Source of the DNA: Ruminococcus sp.
GTDB taxonomy: Bacteria; Bacillota; Clostridia; Oscillospirales; Ruminococcaceae
Length of the DNA: 5,473 nucleotides
Assembly: GCA_031262625.1 (NCBI GenBank)
Contig: JAISHJ010000060.1
Span: 1-5,473, forward strand
Direction of reading: 5' to 3'
Under the pieces are notes generated by a model. That model made no database searches. It had not been told where the DNA came from and worked only from the letters and a program-made list of their open reading frames with translations. Shown here one piece after another: positions 1 to 5,069 of the stretch. Numbering within the stretch: position 1 is the stretch's first letter; each line of letters opens with the position of its first letter. The position numbers and the translations under genes were made by a program.

Positions 1-116
1 ATAATTATACCACTATAACAAACTAAATGCAAGACTTTTACTTAAAATTTGTTAGCACTTATAATGAAAAGTTTATTGCTAATTAGTTAATATAGTATAA
101 ACATTGTATAAATGAT

Positions 117-145
117 AAAAAATGTCACTTCGGAATATTTTTTTT
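117..145. terminator. Weak A/T-only terminator-like hairpin
   Basis: AAAAAATGT (117-125) can pair with ATATTTTTT (135-143), giving nine pairs including one G-U. The nine-base loop, 126-134, contains CTTCGG. A run of eight T spans 138-145. The A-tract/loop/T-tract shape resembles an intrinsic terminator for a gene left of the window, and could act in either direction. The stem has no G-C pair and would be weak. In DNA this A/T-rich, strongly biased sequence is easily produced by chance. The T-tract also sits where an UP element would be for the promoter at 156-184, which is an equally good reading. Confidence 0.22.
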
Positions 146-155
146 CAATTTTCTA

Positions 156-184
156 TTGATTTTTATTTGTAGATATGTTATAAT
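156..184 (+). promoter_or_regulatory. SigA-type extended -10 promoter upstream of yqeG
   Basis: The -35 element is TTGATT (156-161), followed by a 17-bp spacer and a perfect TATAAT (179-184). TG at 176-177 makes an extended -10 (TGnTATAAT). Transcription would begin near 191, leaving a 5' leader of about 75 nt before the yqeG ATG. The T-rich stretch at 138-155 lies just upstream of the -35 and could serve as an UP element. With no terminator seen between yqeG and flgB, this promoter may also feed the flagellar genes. The element match and spacing are seen directly; activity is inferred. Confidence 0.7.
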
Positions 185-267
185 ACACTCGTATACATCT
201 ATCGTCGTGAATTTTGACGAAAACAGGCATTTAATTGTAAAATATGACAAACTTTCGGATGTGATTT

Positions 268-762
268 ATGTTTTCACCGTGGGCGGTCTACGAATCCGCT
301 TGGGATATAAGCGAAGATTTCCTAAAGAAAAACGGTATAAAAGCCCTTCTTCTCGATATCGACAACACCCTTTCCGTACACTGCGGCGGTACGCCCTTCC
401 TGGAAGTTACAGGCTGGCTCGAAAGAATGAAAGCGGCGGGGATTAAGGTTATCCTCGTTTCAAATAATCACGCTCCGAGGATAAAACCCTTTGCCGAAAA
501 ACTCGACTTGCCATATGTAACCGATGCGAAAAAGCCCCTCCCTTTCGGCTACATCAAGGCACTCTTTGAAATCGGCGTAAAAAAACGCGAAGCAGCAGCC
601 ATAGGCGATCAGATTTTTACCGACATCATAGGCGCAAACCTTGCAGGAATCCGTTCAATCTTCGTTTTCCCGAAAGTACCGGAAACATCCCTGCCATTCA
701 GGTTCAAGCGCGCACTCGAAAAGCCCCTCCTCCCCTCAAGGCGGCGGATAGGCGGTCGCTGA
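268..762 (+). CDS. yqeG: YqeG family HAD-type phosphatase
   Basis: This 164-residue protein belongs to the HAD superfamily, subfamily IIIA, YqeG type. It is a putative cytoplasmic phosphatase acting through an aspartyl-phosphate intermediate; its natural substrate is not established. Motif I is DIDNTL (residues 30-35), with nucleophile D30 and acid/base D32. Motif II is VSNN (64-67, S65). The motif III lysine lies in AKKP (87-90). Motif IV is GDQIFTD (113-119), with the Mg-binding acids D114 and D119. There is no large cap domain, as expected, and the length is normal for the family. ATG 268 is the only sensible start because an in-frame TGA lies at 262-264; no strong Shine-Dalgarno site precedes it. 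The C-terminus is basic (PSRRRIGGR). Its stop is 78 bases before flgB, with no visible terminator between. In Bacillus yqeG sits beside yqeH and aroE instead, so the flagellar neighbourhood is local to this lineage and does not show a flagellar role. Confidence 0.93.
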   Translation: MFSPWAVYESAWDISEDFLKKNGIKALLLDIDNTLSVHCGGTPFLEVTGWLERMKAAGIKVILVSNNHAPRIKPFAEKLDLPYVTDAKKPLPFGYIKALFEIGVKKREAAAIGDQIFTDIIGANLAGIRSIFVFPKVPETSLPFRFKRALEKPLLPSRRRIGGR

Positions 763-775
763 CATATATTCTCAC

Positions 776-804
776 TTGCAATAATACTCAAATAATGATA
801 TAAT
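776..804 (+). promoter_or_regulatory. SigA-type extended -10 promoter for flgB operon
   Basis: TTGCAA (776-781) is a 4/6 match to the -35 consensus. A 17-bp spacer leads to a perfect TATAAT (799-804), with TG at 796-797 forming the extended -10 motif. The predicted transcription start is near 811, giving a flgB leader of about 30 nt. This suggests the rod/MS-ring operon is read by the housekeeping sigma factor. No sigma-28 (TAAA-N15-GCCGATAA) or sigma-54 (GG-N10-GC) type element is visible here. Confidence 0.7.
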
Positions 805-827
805 ATACTTTAATGAAAACTTATGTC

Positions 828-834
828 GGGAGGA
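828..834 (+). promoter_or_regulatory. Ribosome binding site that sets the flgB start
   Basis: GGGAGGA is a strong Shine-Dalgarno sequence ending about 6-7 bases before ATG 841. An earlier in-frame ATG at 823 lies upstream of this site, so it cannot use it. The site therefore decides in favour of 841. Confidence 0.88.
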
Positions 835-840
835 AAGCCA

Positions 841-1230
841 ATGTTTTCGGGTGACATCTCAAAACTCGTTGAAAATGCAGTTGATGCTGCTTACTATAAA
901 CAACAGGTGATTACTAACAACATTGCTAATATCCAAACACCGGGCTATAAAGCGAAAACCGTTGAATTCGGAATAGTTCTTGATAATCAAATGAAGGTTG
1001 ATAAAAACGGCAACCCTTCCGAAAGCGGTTCGGAGGGCTCCTATCGCAAAGCACGTCTCGGTGTTTATACATATAATCAGCCGAATACTCGAATGGAACT
1101 TGACGGCAACAATGTCGATATAGACAAAGAGCGCATTGCTCTTGCCGACGTGCAGTATCAATACTCCGCATTAATAGACTACATGAACGCCGGTTACATG
1201 AATATAAGGACTGCGCTCAACAGAAATTAG
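841..1230 (+). CDS. flgB: Flagellar basal-body proximal rod protein FlgB
   Basis: FlgB (129 residues) is a proximal rod subunit, exported by the flagellar type III apparatus and assembled on the MS ring/FliE base to form the drive shaft. The N-terminal rod-family signature is clear: NNIANIQTPGYKAKTVEF spans residues 26-43, in the first amphipathic helix and turn typical of axial proteins. The C-terminal half carries the usual DGNNVDIDKERIALA (88-102), followed by a helix ending in NIRTAL. The middle, residues 45-80, is variable and rich in Gly and Ser, as is normal for FlgB. Length is typical of the family. A frame from ATG 823 would add six residues but would leave the Shine-Dalgarno site downstream of its start, so 841 is preferred. 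Sixteen bases separate the stop from the flgC GTG, indicating cotranscription. No signal peptide is present, as expected for type III export. Confidence 0.96.
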   Translation: MFSGDISKLVENAVDAAYYKQQVITNNIANIQTPGYKAKTVEFGIVLDNQMKVDKNGNPSESGSEGSYRKARLGVYTYNQPNTRMELDGNNVDIDKERIALADVQYQYSALIDYMNAGYMNIRTALNRN

Positions 1231-1246
1231 CGGGAGGAAATAGCAA

Positions 1247-1738
1247 GTGGCTTTCTTAAACAGCTTAAATATAGTTGAATCTGCACTTTCCGTTCAGCGT
1301 CTGCGGATGGATATAATTACAGAGAATATTGCCCATCAGGGTACTACAAACACGGTTGCAGGCGAAGACCCATACCGCCGTCAGCTTGTAGCAGTTGCGG
1401 ACAAAAAAAGCTTCTCCGATGTTTTGGGCGAGTTCCAAAGCGGCAAAAGTTATCATGTGCGCGGAACTTACTATCTATCGAGAGGTCCTGTAGCAGAAAC
1501 CCGCGGCGAGGGCGTAACCGCCACCGCAATAACAGGCGACGGAACTCCCTTTACCCCGATTTACGACCCCACAAATCCCGCCGCCGACGAAGACGGCTAC
1601 ATATACCAAACGAACGTAGACAACACCAAAGAACAAATCGACCTTATCGCCGCCCAAGCCGCATACGAAGCGAATAACTCCGCTCTCGCCGCCGTCAAGG
1701 GTATGTACACCAAAGCAATGAGCCTCAACGGAAGATAA
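1247..1738 (+). CDS. flgC: Flagellar basal-body rod protein FlgC
   Basis: FlgC (163 residues) is a proximal rod subunit paired with FlgB. The N-terminus has the axial-protein signature, here TENIAHQGTTNT (25-36), a variant of the usual NIANxxTT. The C-terminal half is diagnostic: PIYDPTNPAADEDGYIYQTN (104-123), then a helix with AAYEANNSALAAVKGMYTKA (138-157), matching the family pattern of YEAN followed by a K-M-x-x-KA motif. Translation starts at GTG 1247, supported by GGGAGG at 1232-1237 and nine bases of spacing. The protein is somewhat longer than most FlgC proteins (roughly 135-150 residues); the extra length is in the central region around residues 37-100. The gene is tightly linked to flgB but separated from fliE by a 152-base gap holding tandem repeats. 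Confidence 0.95.
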   Translation: MAFLNSLNIVESALSVQRLRMDIITENIAHQGTTNTVAGEDPYRRQLVAVADKKSFSDVLGEFQSGKSYHVRGTYYLSRGPVAETRGEGVTATAITGDGTPFTPIYDPTNPAADEDGYIYQTNVDNTKEQIDLIAAQAAYEANNSALAAVKGMYTKAMSLNGR

Positions 1739-1751
1739 AGCCGTGCAGTAA

Positions 1752-1863
1752 CTGACGATGCGTGAGAATGACGTTGTGCAGGGCTGATGCTTTGCATGGC
1801 TGACGTTGTGCAGGGCTGAAGATGTGCAAGGCTGACGTTGTGCAAAACTGACAATACATATGA
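1752..1863. repeat. Seven-copy 16-bp tandem repeat between flgC and fliE
   Basis: Seven 16-bp units lie head to tail in exact phase, starting at 1752, 1768, 1784, 1800, 1816, 1832 and 1848. The approximate consensus is CTGACGTTGTGCAGGG. There is also a 32-bp period: the units at 1768, 1800 and 1832 share a perfect TGACGTTGTGCA (1769-1780, 1801-1812, 1833-1844), while the alternating units are diverged. The last unit keeps only its first half. A possible degenerate eighth copy precedes the array (GTGCAG at 1743-1748), out of phase by one base. Because 16 is not a multiple of 3 and the units contain TGA, every + frame is closed, so the array is noncoding on that strand. Spacers of unrelated sequence are absent, so this is not a CRISPR array. 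Function is unknown. Confidence 0.9.
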
Positions 1864-1890
1864 ATCGTGATTAATTTTTAGGAGAAAATT

Positions 1891-2202
1891 ATGCCAATCG
1901 GAAGTATAGCGCCAATCACTACAGGAATAGTTAATCTCCCCTCAATCTTTGCTGAACAGAATGAGCAGACCGAAAACGGAACCTCGGCTTTTTCCGATAT
2001 ATTCAAAAACGTTTACAGTCAGACTGTGGAAACAAATAACACACTTCAAGCCGATGCTATAAAGCTTATAAACGGCGAAATCGACGACCTTCATACTATC
2101 TATAACGATATGACCAAAGCTTCAATTGCAGTTGAGACTTTTGTTGCAGTCAAAAACGCAACGGTTGCTTCATTCCAGCAAATAATGGCAATGCAGATGT
2201 AA
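1891..2202 (+). CDS. fliE: Flagellar hook-basal body complex protein FliE
   Basis: FliE (103 residues) is the small adapter that joins the FliF MS ring to the first rod subunits and is the first axial component exported. Residues 1-30 are poorly conserved. The family core begins at FSDIFKNVYSQTVETNN (34-50), continues through the helix with NGEIDDLHTIYNDMTKASIA (61-80), and ends with VKNATVASFQQIMAMQM (87-103), which matches the near-invariant FliE C-terminus (A/S-Y/F-x-E/Q-I-M-x-M-x). Length is normal. The ATG is preceded by AGGAGA (1880-1885) at good spacing. It follows the repeat-filled gap after flgC and is 49 bases before the fliF reading frame. No convincing promoter was found in the gap, so expression probably depends on readthrough from flgB-flgC. 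Confidence 0.94.
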   Translation: MPIGSIAPITTGIVNLPSIFAEQNEQTENGTSAFSDIFKNVYSQTVETNNTLQADAIKLINGEIDDLHTIYNDMTKASIAVETFVAVKNATVASFQQIMAMQM

Positions 2203-2234
2203 TCGGAAAAGCAAAGAATTTCCCCGGGCGAAAA

Positions 2235-2246
2235 TTTAACGTTAAA
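2235..2246. promoter_or_regulatory. 12-bp perfect palindrome before fliF
   Basis: TTTAACGTTAAA is a perfect inverted repeat that ends five bases before ATG 2252, in the place where a ribosome binding site would be expected. As DNA it could be a dimeric regulator site. As RNA it would form only a short A-U hairpin with a tiny loop. Role unproven; a single A/T-rich palindrome can arise by chance. Confidence 0.3.
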
Positions 2247-2251
2247 ATGTT

Positions 2252-3952
2252 ATGGCGGTGCGAGTTTTTACAATGAATGAGAGAATGAATAAGACGGTTA
2301 CCGTCGTCAAGGAGAAATGGACGGGTCTTCCGAGAGCACGTAAGATAGTGTTAATAGTCCTCCTTGCCGCGATAGTAATTGTTGTGATTGCAGCAATAGT
2401 ACTCACAAACCGCACGAACTTCGTTAAGCTTTACGATTCAATGGAGCAGAGTACTGCCGCGGAGATAGTAACGGCAGTGCAGGAACTGGGCTTTGAAGCG
2501 GAGATGCGTTCCGACGGTTCCGTATATGTACCGAAGGGTACGGAAAATACTATAGCAATGCAGCTTGCGGTGCAAGGTTACCCGCAGGATAATATAGCAT
2601 ATGATGCTTACATAAACAATGTTGATATGTTCTCCACCGAGTCGGAGAAGCAGGAGTATTTAAGACAGGCTACCGAACAGCGTATGAGCGCAATTATAGG
2701 TACTCTTGACGGTATAGAAAGCGCCACAGTTCAGCTTGCTATACCCTTACAGCAGAACACCGTTATAACTACATTCAGACAGCAGCCTGTTGCTACGGTT
2801 ATTGTATACCTTCGTTCCCCTGAATCACAGCTTTCGTCAAGACAGATTCAAGGTATAAAAAATATAGTCAGAGCTGCAAATCCCGGACTGACGGACGAGA
2901 ATATAACTATCCAAGACGGCGCGGGTATTCCGCAGATTTCAACGGAAGATACCGGCGGAACAGATGTCGATAAGCTTATAGAGCGGCTTTTATATAAAAC
3001 CCGCCTTGAAAAAGACCTTCAGGAAAAAATTGATGCGCTCCTCCTGCCGATTTACGGCGACGGAGGTTTTACGGCGCGTGTTAATCTTATTCTTAATTTT
3101 GATACAAGAGCAGACGAAACTGTAAACTATTCCGCAGAGGACACCGATAATAATACCGGCGTTGTATCAAGCGAAAATTCCGCTAACGCTTCCGGGACTA
3201 CTACCGCTGACGGAAACGTCGCGGGAGAAGAACCGAATACCGAACAATTCCCCGAAGGAACCGAAGCCGGCGAAGCGGGAAGCTGGACTGACAACAGCAA
3301 TTCCGTTAATTACCTCGTTGACGTTTACCGCTCCCAAGTAGTAAAGGACGGTTACGATGTTGACGGTCTGTCAATTGCTGTCGCAATTTATACGGACTTT
3401 TTAACCCCCGCACAGATTGATACCTTGCGCGGAATGATTAGCAATGCCGCAGGTGTTGCGCCGGAAGTTTCTGAGCAGGTTGTGTCGGTTGCTAACTTTG
3501 CACCCTTTGTTCCCGAAGATCTTGAATCAGAAGAACAACCCGATATATTCTTCGGTCTCACCCTTAATCACCTTATAATCGCAGGTGCAATTCTCGTAAT
3601 CCTCCTCATAGTAATGACAATGTTCATGGTGCTCCGCAATGTTACTCACAAGAAGCGCCAGAAAGCTTTCGAGAAGCGCATTATCGAATCCGGGCATTTC
3701 GACATGGGCGATGTTACGCCGAACGAAATCGAAAAAACCCTCTTCATGCTCAACAAAGACAAACCCGAAGCCGAAATTCCGTCACTTCTCGACGACGGCG
3801 TGGAGACGAAAGAGATTATTATCCGCAAGGAGATTGCGAACTTCGCCCGCCATTCGCCGGAAATCGTTGCTGCTTTGCTTCGTAACTGGATGACTATGTC
3901 TCCCGAAGAGATGCACAAGCAGGATATGAAGGAACATCCGAAGAAGGAATAA
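2252..3952 (+). CDS. fliF: Flagellar MS-ring protein FliF
   Basis: FliF (up to 566 residues) forms the MS ring, the membrane platform on which the flagellar motor and export gate assemble. A short basic N-terminus is followed by a first membrane segment at about residues 31-52. Next come the YscJ/FliF ring-building domains (about 55-225), including FRQQPVATVIVYLR (175-188) and a GIKNIVRAANPGLTDENITI stretch (201-220). The third ring-building domain (about 235-385) is interrupted by an acidic, Gly/Thr/Asn-rich insertion (about 290-350), the usual site of the beta-collar. The second membrane segment is at about 437-461. The cytoplasmic tail carries the FliG-binding helix, EIIIRKEIANFARHSPEIVA (521-540) continuing to RNWM (544-547). 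The start is uncertain: ATG 2252 opens the frame but lacks a Shine-Dalgarno site. ATG 2273, giving MNERMNK and 559 residues, looks more like other FliF N-termini, though GGCGGTG lies about 12 bases upstream of it. Both keep every domain. Confidence 0.96.
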   Translation: MAVRVFTMNERMNKTVTVVKEKWTGLPRARKIVLIVLLAAIVIVVIAAIVLTNRTNFVKLYDSMEQSTAAEIVTAVQELGFEAEMRSDGSVYVPKGTENTIAMQLAVQGYPQDNIAYDAYINNVDMFSTESEKQEYLRQATEQRMSAIIGTLDGIESATVQLAIPLQQNTVITTFRQQPVATVIVYLRSPESQLSSRQIQGIKNIVRAANPGLTDENITIQDGAGIPQISTEDTGGTDVDKLIERLLYKTRLEKDLQEKIDALLLPIYGDGGFTARVNLILNFDTRADETVNYSAEDTDNNTGVVSSENSANASGTTTADGNVAGEEPNTEQFPEGTEAGEAGSWTDNSNSVNYLVDVYRSQVVKDGYDVDGLSIAVAIYTDFLTPAQIDTLRGMISNAAGVAPEVSEQVVSVANFAPFVPEDLESEEQPDIFFGLTLNHLIIAGAILVILLIVMTMFMVLRNVTHKKRQKAFEKRIIESGHFDMGDVTPNEIEKTLFMLNKDKPEAEIPSLLDDGVETKEIIIRKEIANFARHSPEIVAALLRNWMTMSPEEMHKQDMKEHPKKE

Positions 3953-3996
3953 CGCACCGCATTTTCAATTAGTATTTAGCACAGTGAAAACATCTT

Positions 3997-4024
3997 AGCG
4001 GTAAATACAAACTTGTACTCCGCT
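3997..4024 (+). other. Possible RNA hairpin in the fliF-fliG gap
   Basis: AGCGG (3997-4001) can pair with CCGCT (4020-4024). Inside it, TACA (4006-4009) can pair with TGTA (4014-4017) around AACT. The two stems are separated by an asymmetric internal loop (TAAA against CT). The structure ends about 20 bases before ATG 4046. It has no adjoining run of T and is not a terminator. It may shape fliG translation or mRNA stability, but stem lengths are short and chance pairing is possible. Confidence 0.25.
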
Positions 4025-4045
4025 GTTTGGTTTAGGTATTATATT

Positions 4046-5062
4046 ATGATGATAGTTGAAGTCAAGGACTTAAGCCCCGTACAGCGTGCGGCGATAGTCG
4101 TAACCGCAATCGGTGCGGAAGGCGCGTCGGAAGTATATAAACGTCTTGCCGATGAAGAGGTTGAAAACCTCACCGTCGAAATAGCATCGCTCCCATATGT
4201 TGACGTCGGAACTGTTAACGATATTCTTTCCGAGTTTTACGAGCTTTGCCTTACGCAGAAGGTTATTACCGAGGGCGGTCTCGATTACGCGAAGAATGTA
4301 CTCGAACGCGCTTACGGACCCGAACTTGCACAGCGTCTCATGGATAAAGTATCGAAGACCATGCAGACGAAAGCATTCGAGTTCGTCCGCAAATCGGACT
4401 ACAAAAACGTCCTTGCAGTTATTCAAAACGAGCATCCGCAGACAATCGCTCTCGTGCTCTCATATATAAGTTCGGAACAGGCTTCAAAGATACTCTCCGA
4501 ACTTCCCAAAGAGAAGCGTGTTGAAGTTGTTGAACGTATCGCGAAGATGGAACCTGCAAGCCCGGAGACTGTAAAGTCTGTAGAAGCAACCTTAGAGCGG
4601 AAATTCGCTTCTATGGTTTCGATGGATCTTACAGAAGTCGGCGGTATAAACTACGTTGCGGATGTCCTCAATAAAGTTGACCGCGGTACTGAAAAATTCA
4701 TCTTCGACGAACTCTCCGCGAAGAATCCCGTGCTTGTTGAAGAAATCAAGAAAAAGATGTTTGTGTTCGAGGATATTATGTCTCTCGACTCAATGTCAAT
4801 ACAGCGTTTTATCCGCGACGTAGAGATGAAGGACCTTGCGATAGCAATAAAGGGCGCAAATGCAGACGTTGCAGCTACACTTTACGCGAATATGCCCCAG
4901 CGTATGCAAGAGTCAATCCAACAGGAAATCGAGTACCTTCACAACGTGCGTATGCGTGATGTTGACGAGGCTCAACAGCGTATCGTGGGTATTATCCGTC
5001 ACCTTGAAGAAGAAGGCGAACTTGTTATAGGCAAGGGCGGCGACGACGAAATTATCGCATAG
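4046..5062 (+). CDS. fliG: Flagellar motor switch protein FliG
   Basis: FliG (338 residues) is the C-ring protein that binds FliF, receives torque from the MotA/MotB stator and takes part in direction switching. The N-terminal domain (about 8-105) would bind the FliF tail. The middle domain has the EHPQ motif (129-132) within NEHPQTIALVLSY. A GG hinge lies at 199-200, and the C-terminal domain has KKKMFVFEDI (235-244) followed by SIQRFIRDVEMKDLAIAIKG (251-270). The torque helix is around 284-297. Length matches the family. An in-frame TTG at 4013 would add 11 residues (YSAVWFRYYIM), unlike any usual FliG start, so ATG 4046 is preferred; the adjacent ATG 4049 is equally possible. The only Shine-Dalgarno-like sequence is a weak AGG at 4034-4036. 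The gap after fliF is 93 bases and the gap to rmuC is 7. Confidence 0.96.
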   Translation: MMIVEVKDLSPVQRAAIVVTAIGAEGASEVYKRLADEEVENLTVEIASLPYVDVGTVNDILSEFYELCLTQKVITEGGLDYAKNVLERAYGPELAQRLMDKVSKTMQTKAFEFVRKSDYKNVLAVIQNEHPQTIALVLSYISSEQASKILSELPKEKRVEVVERIAKMEPASPETVKSVEATLERKFASMVSMDLTEVGGINYVADVLNKVDRGTEKFIFDELSAKNPVLVEEIKKKMFVFEDIMSLDSMSIQRFIRDVEMKDLAIAIKGANADVAATLYANMPQRMQESIQQEIEYLHNVRMRDVDEAQQRIVGIIRHLEEEGELVIGKGGDDEIIA

Positions 5063-5064
5063 GA
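5061..5064 (+). promoter_or_regulatory. rmuC ribosome binding site overlapping fliG stop
   Basis: AGGA at 5061-5064 overlaps the fliG TAG (5060-5062) and sits five bases before ATG 5070. A ribosome finishing fliG would end on the rmuC binding site, so the two genes are probably translationally coupled. Confidence 0.65.
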
Positions 5065-5069
5065 ATAAT

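Noticed and set aside
244..264. Tiny leader frame (MTNFRM) ending four bases before yqeG
   Set aside because: There is no Shine-Dalgarno sequence, and six codons give no way to judge it; chance is sufficient.
156..446. A 96-residue + strand open frame overlapping the start of yqeG
   Set aside because: It begins at a TTG inside the promoter -35, has no ribosome binding site, and its second half is a frame-shifted copy of yqeG with no recognisable domain.
823..840. Earlier ATG for flgB
   Set aside because: The only good ribosome binding site (828-834) lies downstream of this ATG and correctly placed for ATG 841.
1597..1854. 85-residue - strand open frame across the repeat array and the flgC 3' end
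   Set aside because: It starts at TTG without a binding site, is antisense to flgC, and stays open largely because the repeat lacks stops on that strand; no domain is recognised.
1752..1863. CRISPR array
   Set aside because: Units are 16 bp and contiguous with no unique spacers, and no cas-like gene is nearby.
1848..1876. Promoter for fliE (CTGACA, 17 bp, TTAATT)
   Set aside because: The -10 matches only three of six positions and there is no TG extension, much weaker than the two promoters upstream.
2217..2236. Imperfect inverted repeat around CCCCGGG after fliE as a terminator
   Set aside because: Two mismatches break the stem and no T-run follows it; it would also cut off fliF and fliG.
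3639..3957. Open frames in other frames and on the - strand within the fliF 3' end
   Set aside because: They are shadows of fliF: they overlap its conserved FliG-binding tail and show no family motifs or start signals.
4013..4045. TTG-initiated extension of fliG
   Set aside because: The added residues have no similarity to usual FliG N-termini, and there is no ribosome binding site before the TTG.
4070..4469. Open frames on both strands overlapping the fliG N-terminal half
   Set aside because: They lie wholly inside a well-supported fliG and have no start signals or recognisable domains.
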